DNA of 64,000 nt from Lasiodiplodia sp. COLG20 (Eukaryota > Ascomycota > Dothideomycetes > Botryosphaeriales > Botryosphaeriaceae): positions 2,046,001 through 2,110,000 of the forward strand of contig VNWV01000006.1 of NCBI GenBank assembly GCA_009801085.1. The letters run 5' to 3'. Under the pieces are notes generated by a model. It made no database searches. It was not told where the DNA came from and saw nothing but the letters and a program-made list of their open reading frames with translations. Position numbers and translations under genes: made by a program. Shown here one piece after another: positions 33,129 to 42,249 of this stretch (position 1 is the first letter of the stretch; each line of letters opens with the position of its first letter).

Positions 33129-34102
33129 ATGAAGGCCTCCACCCTCCTCAGCAGCCTCCTCGCCGCCGCCCTCGCCCCCGCGGTCAGCGCGCAAGCCGGC
33201 TGCGTCAGCTCGGCCCAGTCGCTGGTGCCGTCGTGCGGCCAGTCGTGCCTGCTGTCGGCCAAATCCGCCCTCGGCTGCACCGTCGAGACCGACTACGCCT
33301 GCGGCTGCTCGCAGTCGTCGGCCCTGCAGAACAACGCCGCCCTGACCCAGTGCGTCCTCAGCGCGTGCGACAACAACATCGAGACGGCCCTGCAGGTCTC
33401 GTCGGGCGCCCAGCAGATCTGCTCGTGCGTCGCCACCGCCACTGCGGCGGGGGCGGGCCCGACAACGGGCGCGTCGTCTGCGGAGGCGACGAGTGCGCCT
33501 GCGGCGGGGAGTACGCCCGCTGCGTCGGAGCCCGAGGCGTCGGGTGCTACGAGTATGTTTAGTCCCTGTCCTATCTTTGCAGCTTGAACGCCATCGTCCT
33601 ACCCCTCTCTCCTCAGCATAGCATCCCACCACTGGCTCTCAGCCAGCCAGCCCCCCATCTCCTTGCTTTTCTCGCCAACAGCACACGCGCACTCACACGC
33701 AACCAGACTAACCCTCTCCCCCCTCCTTCCCACCATCACAGGCTCCTCCGCTGCTGCACCGACAACACTTAGCACCATCGTCTCTCCCCCCACCACCGGC
33801 GACGGCGGTTCCTCCTCTAGCGCTCCCGGCAGCGGCGAAGGTAGCAGCGTCAGCGCCTGCTCGGTTCAGGTCACTGTTCTGATGACGACGACAGTGACGG
33901 CTACTGTTGGTGGCGAGACGGGCGGTTCGTCGGCGCCTGGTGATGGTGGGTACGGAAGTGGTGGCGAGGAGGAGAGTTCATGCAAGGGGTTGGATGGTGT
34001 GGATTATTTGTGAGTGTCCTTCGCTGTCGTGGTGGTGTGGTGTGCTGACTGGTGTTTTGCAGGGTCTGCTGCGCGTCGAAGATTTTTACTTTGGGGAACT
34101 GA
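33129..34102 (+). CDS. Secreted CFEM-domain protein
   Basis: Three exons, 33129-33552, 33742-34009 and 34063-34102, give 243 aa. Residues 1-21 (MKASTLLSSLLAAALAPAVSA) are a signal peptide. Cysteines at 36, 40, 50, 58, 60, 75, 80 and 98 fit the eight-Cys CFEM pattern (spacings 3, 9, 7, 1, 14, 4, 17), with Asp55 at the position that binds haem iron in characterised members. Extra cysteines lie at 25 and 100. A Ser/Thr/Ala/Gly-rich tail follows, split by a 189-nt intron, then a Cys-containing end (SSCKGLDGVDYLVCC). The C-terminus lacks the hydrophobic tail of a GPI signal, so secretion without an anchor is likelier. CFEM proteins serve in haem capture, wall structure or host interaction. Which of these applies here is open. 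Confidence 0.85.
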
Positions 34103-34578
34103 GGGGATGCGGGTTTCGGCTTTCTTTTGCTGGAGGGTTATACACAGCGTTGATCATGAATCTATGGTTTTCTTTCTTGTCTCTCGGCATCTTTCCTCTC
34201 AATGTTTGGTACCGAGAAAGACTTTGCAGGAAAGAGTTATGATTGGTCCTCACTCGCTAGGTTGAGATGAATTCATGAAATTCTGATCCTTCAGGCACAA
34301 TAATAACCTCTAGAATCTGAAATGAGCAATATTTTCTTTTTTTTTTTTAAAAAAAAAAAGCAGCTCCTTCAAACTCCGAGCTTACAGTGGCATCGATAAA
34401 ACTACTAAACAACCAACAGAGCTCCCGTTTCTGCATGGCTGGAAGGCAATACCCACGATCGTGTCCCCTGCTGGCACCTCAATCGCTGTCCAACTCGTGG
34501 CATCGGCGTCTCCCCAGACAACCTCGCGGTCGCGGTTCGTGTGTAACTAGGTACTCTGTCAGCCTTCTTATCTAATTT
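34103..34578. other. Intergenic between convergent genes, with a T-run/A-run
   Basis: No gene seen. Near 34335-34362 a run of T is directly followed by a run of A, forming a perfect short inverted repeat. Confidence 0.55.
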
Positions 34579-37130
34579 TTATGCATGTCGGCCCACCTTC
34601 AACCCGGTGATGCTCGACACTTCGACCCTGGTGACTCTTTCTCCGCCCGCGCCATCGATCTCGAAATGTACTGTATCAAGATCTTCGTCCTTTTTACCCG
34701 TAAGATCAATGCGCCTGCTTTCTGGTCCGGGTCGTGTGTATCGCGCATCTACCCCACGAAACGACCGGCGCTCGTTGTCAGGTTTACTACGCCGAATGAC
34801 CACGAGCCCTGAAAGGCAACATAGCCTCTGCAGCTCTTCCTCTGAAGTACCCCAGAAAAACGCTTTACAAGAGGCTATGCTATCGATAAAGGGGTCTTGT
34901 AACCCCTCTAATTGTGAAATACTCAGATGCAGGGATTGCAGGTCCCAGATTCGCCGACCGCCAAGCTGCTCGTGCGCGTCATTCTCCCACAAAATTTCTC
35001 GTGCGAGGCGTGGTTTTGGGTCCTGTTGACGGTGATCGAAAAACGCTCCAGGGCGCCGGTGTTCCAGCAGGCCCATGCGAGTAATCATGCCATTCTTTTT
35101 GCCGTTAGCATGGATTTTGGAGGGTTGCATTTTTACTCTACATACCACCACCTTCCCCATCAAGCCAACGAGAGCCATTTGATCACCTACGATCAGTGGG
35201 CGCTTCACGTGTTCGGGCGCACAACTGCCCATAGCGATTCTCGAACCATCGTTGCAGGAAACCTGATGGATCAGCGTGGTTGATAACTTCACAACCATGT
35301 TGCGGAAACGTACCTCAACGCCCATCACATGGTCGTAACCTTCCCTGGGATTTTTGGGATGGTTACGTCTCCATCGCGCGGAAGGGTACTGGATGTGCAA
35401 GATGAGGCCATCGATCCAAACGCCTGCCGGCAGCTCGCGCCTGCAGACGTTGCCTTCCCACCCGCTGCCGAACCGCCGCCGCTCACCTCTAATTTCGACA
35501 GCAATGCCGGTGAGGCAGTCACATCCATCCCAAGCCGTCTCTACGGCGGTGCCCGGAGCGCCGATTTCCTCCCACGCGCAAATCCATTGTGTGACGACCG
35601 TGTCAACCAGAGTTTTCCCATTGCTTCCCTTGTAGATACTGTGCCGGGGATCCTCACGTATGCGCGGCATATGGGGGTTTGTGGCGTTGGCCATGATCGA
35701 TTGTGCCTCCTCCTCCGCCTCCCCCTTTCCCAGCGTCTCCCTGCCTTGACTGTGGGACCGGGGCAACTTTTCGTTATACCTGGCGGCCAGCTGAGCGCAG
35801 ACGCCCCATACACGACGACGATTCGCTATGTTCATGCGCAGTCCCCGCAGTCCGCGTTGAGGCTTCGACATCCGCTCCAAGCACACAAACATGCGCCGGG
35901 CGTCGATTGCGCCCATGAAAGTTGCATCCTGGAGCAAATCCATTGCCTCGAAGAACCAGGGCATGCTCTGGAGCATACGCTGTATCCAAAAATGACCATC
36001 GAATGCGGAGTATACAGGCAGTGACGCCTGACACAGTGCAAGAAGGGACTCATTTGGGAGAAAGCTGACACAATGGTCGAGGACATCGTAGGGGATGGTA
36101 GCAAACGGGTCCCGTCGGACTTTGTGCCGAAGATGCGCAAAGTCCCCCCTGGGCGGGGAACCTGCTGCAGCATGTTTGGCCAAGCTGGCCTGGACATAAC
36201 TCGCGCCGATCTCGGATGGGTTGGATACCAACAGCTGGAGAGTAGTAGAAAGAAAGTCAGATAGATGCTTTCCTGCAGGCTTTGCAGATAGGGTTTTACT
36301 CGCTTCTTCTCCCGCCCGAGTCTGCCAGCGATCTTCGTCAACACTTGGCTCCGGGTGGCCATAGTCCAGGGCTAAGGCAAGATGGTATCTTCGTTCCAAC
36401 TCGGACATGACGTCGTAAAGAATTTCTTTGTCGAGCCGATCCATGTCTGTGGTGCCCGTAATTGCCTCGAGAAGCAACTCGAAGCAGCACCGATGAAGCG
36501 GATAGACCACCAGAGACGCGTGACCCTCCGCCGTGTAACTGCAGCCCAACGTCAGCTCCGCTTAAATTACCAGCGATTACTTACAGCGCCAGACGTCTAT
36601 CAGGAGCATTCCGATCTAGAATTTCTGGGTTAGTTGTTGGTTGGTCGACGATTATGCATGGATCATACATGAACTCCTACCCACCCAAAATATATCCTTG
36701 ATAGTTCTCGCCCGTCAGTCTGGAGACGAGTGTTCTTATTCCGACTAAAATGGCTAGACTTACCTGAGGTACAGGAATTCCGGGAGGGGTAATGAACGCC
36801 CTGCATCGCGTTAGAAGGCAGCAGCGACAGGATGGACAGCTTAACATGCTTATCGAGGTTCGGTGACGCCGGATTGTATCCGATAGCGAGGACTTCGTCG
36901 AGCCACCCTGTTTGGGAATCGTATATGATTTCCGGATCATACGTCCGTTCCTCACTCGAATCATACTGGCTATCAGGATCGACGTCATCTTCGGAAGCAC
37001 TTTCTCCCGCACGCTGGCGCCGTTCCCGACGCCGGAGGAATTCTGCCGTACGTGGCTTCCTGGAGATTTTGGCGTGGTAACCCCTAAGCGGCCCACCGCA
37101 AATAGCACAGTGGTGGTGTCGTTCTCTCAT
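34579..37130 (-). CDS. Large F-box protein with N-terminal CxxC motif (DUF7600-type)
   Basis: Predicted 789 aa from four exons: 37130-36850, 36800-36764, 36676-36585 and 36538-34579. The N-terminus has HCAICGGPL, a CxxC motif usual in this fungal group. The conserved WLDEVLAIGYNPASPNLDK then joins AFITPPG only if a 49-nt intron with a GC donor (36849-36801, branch TTCTAAC, acceptor CAG) is removed. The next exon reads EFMYDPCIIVDQP and the fourth YPLHRCCFELLLEAITG. The F-box is at about 281-318 (FATIPYDVLDHCVSFLPNES). The C-terminal ~400 residues carry the WDGCDCLTGIAVEIRG-type domain of these proteins. It is likely an SCF adaptor. Its ligand is unknown. An in-frame Met at 37265 is a less likely start. 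Confidence 0.75.
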
Positions 37131-37437
37131 TTTTTTTTTGAGCTGATGAAAACAAGAAATGCCAAAGAGCATGGGATGTTTAAGTAACTCCCTCCAAAAT
37201 GCCAAGAGCTCGTATTGCCCCACCTTGTTGCCTAAACTGCAGCGGTGTGCGTTGTCAAGATGCAAGCACAGCCGCGGGTGCTGTGCCGCATCGCCAAGTA
37301 AGCTACCTCAAACCTTAAATTTCGAATCTATCACGTTTGTGAATAAGTAGAATAAATGAATGAAAAGTTGTCGTGTAAAGCAATAAGCCGGCCATGTGCA
37401 AGGTGATTTGGCAGTGTGCACTACGCAAAAGGGACCA
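37131..37437. other. Intergenic upstream of the F-box/DUF7600-type gene
   Basis: AT-rich from 37300 onward. It starts a zone of lower GC content and broken genes. No gene seen. Confidence 0.45.
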
Positions 37438-38499
37438 TCATACCTTCGCCGAATTTGAAATTAAGTCTCGCAAGGAGTTTACTAATACGCGAGCGAGTAT
37501 GATCAGCAGATCATGCCGGTCGAACTCGAGATCATCATGGTAGGCTGCATACATAGCGTCATTCACAGTACTCATTTTGCACGCTGCATATCTGCTTTCG
37601 TCCAATATTGTACTCGCCCGAGACTCGGACTGACTATCTTTTATATCCTTGTGCAGCTTCTCAACCATAATACGAACGCTCAACTACCAGTCAAGGAAAT
37701 TAGCCGAGCTCGAAGTTCTGTTGCAATTGATACTACCATATAAGGGTAAGGCATATGGAAACAATCAAGAAACCCCTCTTAAAGTAAACCGACTACAATC
37801 TAGGTCTTTTGTGAGCATTAGAATATCTACATTTCTCCTCATATCCTTATTTCCTAGCAGATTTCCATGAATAGAACACTGTTAGCTTTGCCTCGTGAAC
37901 TGTATGGACCCATGCAGGATTGTATTCCGGCAAGGATAGGTTTTGAGAGGCAAAGGCGATGTTGATAACGAGATATGTCAAATCAACACGTGAGTTAGCT
38001 TTTGTAGAAAATTCGTCGCAACCGACTTACTGACGAGATTTTGCATACAAAGCTCTTTGACTCCTGATTCGCATCCATGCGAGTACCCATAGATCAGAGC
38101 GCCAATGGATATCCAGGGAAGGATCGCAAGGCCCAAATGAACACCAATGCCACCGATGTCCGCATTCATGAAATTCTCAGATTCTAGAGCCCTTATCTGA
38201 TCCTGGGCCCAGCACGCGTTTCCTTCAGCGGAAAGTCATGGTGTTCCCGTCAACGTTGGCTGCAGCTCCAAACCCATGAGCACAATAGAGGTGGCAAGAG
38301 GAATAAACCGAAGTGTGTAGCTCCATATGCGTGCAACCCGATTATTCGGCGGTTCGGTGAAGGGACTTCGCAGGTGAAGCCAGTTGCGGCATTTCGTAGA
38401 GTGTCTTTCCAGAACCTCGTGAGAGTATGCAAAGAATGCAAGGCTGATACAAAAGAGCATCAGGATGCTGGAAGGCAAGTTGCCGAGGCCATCGGCCAT
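37438..38499 (-). pseudogene. Fragmentary multi-pass membrane protein gene
   Basis: Three protein-like pieces lie in order on the minus strand. The first starts at 38499 (MADGLGNLPSSILMLFCISL) and has two hydrophobic spans. It meets TGA at 38236-38238. The same frame continues beyond with ACWAQDQIRALESENFMNAD and a further span (LGLAILPWISIGALIYGY), up to a GTAAGT donor at 38030. A 51-nt intron with a weak GTTTGG donor would remove the TGA and keep the frame, so the stop may be spliced out. No convincing next exon follows. A last piece (37683-37438, SRASTILDESRYAACKM) may be the C-terminus or a separate relic. It is probably a decaying gene of an uncharacterised fungal membrane family. Confidence 0.4.
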
Positions 38500-39118
38500 A
38501 TTGAGAAGATGAATGCGCAGGGGCGGAATATGTCAAGAAAATTTGATGATGGCGAAGTAGCGGGATTATAGAAAGAGAAGATGCTATCGGAAGAAGGGAA
38601 TAGTGGGATCAAGCAAGGCTGAAAGGGAGTGACGTGTCTAAGGCCAAGAGCTGAAGTTGCCCCACCCATGTGGATGCCTGGACTATCACTAATACATAGG
38701 ATGCATAACCGAGGGCGCTTACAGTACTGATCCGTAGAAACGCCGTTCTACATCAAAATTTGCCTTCTTTACAACACAATTACAATTGGACTTAGGCTGA
38801 AACTTACTTAAAAATTCGTAAAAGTATCTCCTCCGCCATCCAGATCTACAACCATCATCACTCCCACCTCCACTTACTTTATACTAAAATCTGTCTGCGT
38901 AGGACGTTCAATAATTAATATTCCAATTCTTTCTACGTTTAATCAGGGGCTTTCTAGAATTCTACTAAGTTTCAGGATAGTATAAGTCAGTTTTGTGGTT
39001 GAAAACGTGAACTGAGCAAGGCGACTTTTGATATAAATTTAGGGAAATACACGTACGTGGATACGCATCGCCCAACCATCCCGCCATCTCCACCAAAGCG
39101 CAGCCTTGGCCCATTCCT
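38500..39118. other. AT-rich intergenic, possible decayed repeat
   Basis: Marked drop in GC content from about 38690 to 39060, with many TA steps and stops in every frame. This fits a mutated repeat or a spacer. No coding sequence recognised. Confidence 0.45.
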
Positions 39119-39560
39119 CTACTCCGCATGAAACAATTTATCCACAGCATTCCCAAAGCGCCTGACAGCCTCGGCAATTTTTTCAAGTGAAGCAGCCGCA
39201 AAGGTGATCCGGAAATAGACATCACGACATGGTCTACCGTCCGCTAAACGGAACCAGCTACCACGGGCCACGAGAGCTCCTTGTTTGATGCTCTCGAGAT
39301 AGATCTCTTCTTCGATCTCGGCCGCCGTTTTGGATTTAACATGGGGATGGCTACTACAGTCCACCTTCAGCCATTGCTGCATCCAATAAAATTCAGCATG
39401 CTCCTTGGCACGATACTGGATGTTGCTTCGCACTTACGAACATGCCAGCTTGAGCCGGCTTCCAGCTGACAATGCCGGTAGGCAAATACCGTTCGCACTC
39501 GTCGATGGTAAAGTCCCGCCGCCTCGTGTATTTCAAGCATTTCCGGTACCCCGTCGCGCG
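39119..39560 (-). pseudogene. C-terminal fragment of an ARO8-type aromatic aminotransferase
   Basis: Class I aminotransferase (PLP-dependent) C-terminus in two exons, about 39560-39438 and 39376-39119, with a 61-nt intron between. The frame reads TRRRDFTIDECERYLPTGI, then IVSWKPAQAGMF. After splicing it continues QWLKVDCSSHPHV, ARGSWFRLADG and RITFAAASLEKI, ending KLFHAE. This matches the ARO8/alpha-aminoadipate aminotransferase tail, including the RGSWF substrate-site motif. The PLP lysine, the N-terminal ~300 residues and a start codon are missing, and stops lie just upstream, so it cannot encode an active enzyme. A second fragment from the middle of the same family lies on the same strand at 41660-41820. 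Confidence 0.7.
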
Positions 39561-39959
39561 GCGACTCACCCGAGCTATCTCAGCGCATCGACACGAGCCA
39601 CATCGTCACCTTCCATGTTGGGTAATTTCCAATTGGAGCGCCTCATAGATTTGGGAATACAATAGACAGATAGGCCCACTCACGATCATCAATGAATGTT
39701 GATTCCAATCAGGTGTTCAATCTCGTAGTACCGTGCTACCAGAGCCTTGTTGATTATCTGAAAAAATCCCCCGCCTTCCCATATTCATCTGACTGAACTG
39801 AATCGCATGGCTCCATATGACCCAAATTAAAGCTTCTAACTAGTTCTGAAGCAGGCTCGTGTAGAGGCTAAGTAACGAACCCAGGAAGAAGACCCCTCGC
39901 CAGAAGCAGCTCCTCCACAGTCCGCATCAGACATTCTTCCGCCGATATCCCGCCTCGAC
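39561..39959. other. Gene-free stretch downstream of the duplicated orphan
   Basis: Stops in all frames. No recognisable aminotransferase sequence continues here. It may hold the breakpoint that separates the two aminotransferase fragments. Confidence 0.4.
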
Positions 39960-41072
39960 CTACTTCTCCTTCGCGTACGTCTCAAGCAGGCGCTTGATTG
40001 CCCAGTTCTCAGTCTTCAGGTTGTGCGTCGCCTCACTGATAGTCTGGAACGAAAGGCCGAAGAGGCCCTGCGACAGGGCGTCCATGCGTTGAAGCGCGGA
40101 GGTGGCCAGCCTGTCGTGCTGCTCGCCCGAGCCAGCCCCAGCAGCAGCAGCGAAGATGTCGTTGAGGTCCATCTCGTCGGTGTCGTCGGCGGGGGTAGCG
40201 GCCATGCGGAGCCCCTGGATGGCGTGCGCCTGCGTGACGACGTACGGCCGCACGTGCTGGAAGTGCCGCTTCGCCCGCGGGTTCTCGTCGAGCTTCTTCT
40301 TCATCGCCGCGTTCGCGGTGTGGTCGGGCTGGAACATGTCGCGGACGTTGCCGAGCGATTCTTCGAACGTCGTCTTGTGCGAGGCGGAGCCGTCCTTGTG
40401 GCGGTCGCAGACTTGCTTGTGGAAGCGGGCGGGAATGACGATGGCTAGAGCGGCGCGGAACTCGTCGAGCGTCATGACGCAAGGCTTGTAGCCGCCGATG
40501 TCGATGGTGGAAGAGGAGGAGGAGGACTGATCGAGCAGGCTCTGGATGACGAGGTTCTCGGCGCAGATCTTCTGGTTCTCCTCGTTCACGTCCATGAAGG
40601 CGGCGCCGAAGAGGAACTGCGACTGAGACTCCAGGTGGTGGAAGCCGGAGCCGACAATCTTCTCAATGTCCGCGTTCGAGCCGCCAGCCTTGATGACAGC
40701 AAGGATCTCGTCGATGGTCATCATGCTGTTGCTGCCACCGGCGGGAGCAGAGGCGGTGTGCTGAGCATGGAAAGCGGTCGCCGACGCGAGGATGTTCGGC
40801 ATGGCCTCCTGGAAAGCCTTCTTCAGCATCGCGTTGTCTTCGATCTTCTTCTTGAGCACCACGTTATTGGCACGGTGGACCTTGTAGTTGTTGCTTATGC
40901 GCTGGATCTGGGCCTCGAAGAACTCCTCACGCTCGGCGTTGTCGTCCTTGTGGAGGTCGCAGACTTGTTTGCGGAAGCGAGCGGAGACGACGATGGCCAG
41001 AGCGGCGCCGAATTCGTCGGGTGTCATGGTGCAAGGCTTGTAGTCGCCGATGTCGACAGGAGAGGAAGACAT
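39960..41072 (-). CDS. Orphan protein built from two tandem ~185-aa repeats
   Basis: Single-exon, 370 aa, family not recognised. The two halves are clearly homologous. Copy 1 has VDIGDYKPCTMTPDEFGAAL, then ALAIVVSARFRKQVCDLHKD. Copy 2 has IDIGGYKPCVMTLDEFRAAL, then ALAIVIPARFHKQVCDRHKD. Later parts also align (FLFGAAFMDVNEENQKICAE with GLFGLSFQTISEATHNLKTE). A Ser run (QSSSSSSTID) joins the copies. Each unit looks all-helical, polar and soluble, with single conserved Cys residues in KPC and QVCD. No signal peptide or membrane span. GC content and codon use are higher than in the decayed flanks, so the gene looks maintained. It lies between two fragments of an aminotransferase, as if inserted or left behind by rearrangement. 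Confidence 0.7.
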   Translation of the reverse strand: MSSSPVDIGDYKPCTMTPDEFGAALAIVVSARFRKQVCDLHKDDNAEREEFFEAQIQRISNNYKVHRANNVVLKKKIEDNAMLKKAFQEAMPNILASATAFHAQHTASAPAGGSNSMMTIDEILAVIKAGGSNADIEKIVGSGFHHLESQSQFLFGAAFMDVNEENQKICAENLVIQSLLDQSSSSSSTIDIGGYKPCVMTLDEFRAALAIVIPARFHKQVCDRHKDGSASHKTTFEESLGNVRDMFQPDHTANAAMKKKLDENPRAKRHFQHVRPYVVTQAHAIQGLRMAATPADDTDEMDLNDIFAAAAGAGSGEQHDRLATSALQRMDALSQGLFGLSFQTISEATHNLKTENWAIKRLLETYAKEK

Positions 41073-41659
41073 GCTTGCTGTGAGGGTGGTCGCGCTAGCA
41101 GGTAGGGAGAGTGGATCGGCCTGAGCGGCGGCTTATCTGAGACGAGTCAGTAAGTGAGGCTTAGAGTGAAGCTGGCGAGGGTTGTGGTACCTGATTGTCG
41201 GACAGGTGTTGACGCGATCTTGTATGGAGGTTGGAGAAGAGAAGCGGACAAAGTCGCGGAAGATGCGCTTAATATGAGAGCTACGCTGATGACGTACGGG
41301 TCTATGTTTGCGCGCGTGAGCAAGCGGCTTCTGCGGCTGCGGTTTGCGACCGGAGGACGGGTGACTACACACATTTCGTCAACAGAGCACGCGCGCACTC
41401 CCCAAAGCTTCCGCTCTGTACCTTCACATTGTCTGTTCTTTCCACCGCCGCACCTCATCACCGCAGTGAAAACAACTCAGCGAGTCAACGACATTGCCAC
41501 GAACATCCTCAAGGGACAGCCGACCAACCGCAAACACCATGTCTGAATCCAAGCCGCGCGTCGACACCGGTCGCGAGAGCCCGGCCATGGCGATACCCAG
41601 CCTGCTCTCGACTGATACAAGCCGCGGATCCATTACCGCCGCCGTCCTCCCCTCCAGCA
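41073..41659. other. Promoter side of the duplicated orphan gene
   Basis: No supported gene. Frames on both strands here are short or continue from the aminotransferase relic without family similarity. Confidence 0.4.
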
Positions 41660-41820
41660 CACGCGGGTCCAACTGCAAAAAGTAATACGGATCGTCCTCC
41701 AAAACGATCAAATCCCACTCCTGCGCAACACGGTAAATCTCCCTCCTCCTCTCCTTCCCATGCGTCACCCCCGTCAGATTCTGCCCCGTCGGCACCGTAT
41801 ATAGTAGAAACGACCGGCGG
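41660..41820 (-). pseudogene. Middle fragment of an ARO8-type aminotransferase
   Basis: About 54 codons match the cofactor-domain core of aromatic/aminoadipate aminotransferases: LLYTVPTGQNLTG, RRREIYRVAQEWDLIVLEDD and PYYFLQLDP. These carry the conserved Asn of TGQN and the Asp and Tyr of EDDPYYF that contact PLP. Upstream and downstream, the frame continues into sequence with no family similarity. The PLP lysine region that should follow is absent. It is a clear relic, probably from the same ancestral gene as the C-terminal fragment 2 kb away, although two different paralogues cannot be excluded. Confidence 0.7.
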
Positions 41821-42000
41821 GGCGCGGCGTTGGCGCAGCGGGATAGGATGATGGAGGAGTCAGCGATGGAGGAGTCGGGGACGGCGGGATCAGCGACGGC
41901 GAGGCGGGGGTCGGGGACGGTGGAGCTGGCGCCAGCGGGGTCTGCGGTGGTGAAGTCAGCAGTGGAGTCGGTGAAGGATGGAGGTGAGGACGCGCCATAG
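41821..42000. other. Low-complexity GC-rich stretch between two relics
   Basis: Contains reiterated GTCGGGGACGG and GGAGTCAGCGATGG-like words. It encodes only Ser/Thr/Pro/Ala-rich nonsense in the open frames. Confidence 0.45.
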
Positions 42001-42249
42001 CAACAACAGCAGCGCAGCACCAGGCGCACAATCCTCTTCACCGGCGACGGCAGCTTCTAAATGACGTGCTAGTCCCTTAGCGACATCATACGGAACCGGC
42101 TCGACGTTGTTGTGTTTGTCCTAAATAATGACGGGTGGGGGTTGCATGTCGTCGAGGTGGTTATGCGGGTGGATGATGCGCTGGCGGCGTTGGTTGGGTT
42201 TGCGGAGTATGTGAGGAGGCGGAATGCGGGTGAGCTAGGGGAGGAGTGA
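42001..42249 (+). pseudogene. Relic of a pyruvate/phenylpyruvate decarboxylase-type gene
   Basis: Plus-strand remnant of the C-terminal TPP domain. The frame reads RRTILFTGDGSF, stop, MTC, stop, SLSDIIRNRLDVVVFVLNNDG, then LHVVEVVMRVDDALAALVGF to a natural-looking TGA at 42247-42249. GDGS followed by NN is the thiamine-diphosphate/Mg motif. Both internal stops (TAA and TAG) fall where family members usually have Gln (SFQ and the following Gln), consistent with CAA/CAG to TAA/TAG, that is C-to-T change. The segment after NNDG is deleted. N-terminal domains are absent. It lies next to the aminotransferase relic. Together these two activities make Ehrlich-type aromatic aldehydes, so a small pathway locus may have been lost here. 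Confidence 0.65.
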
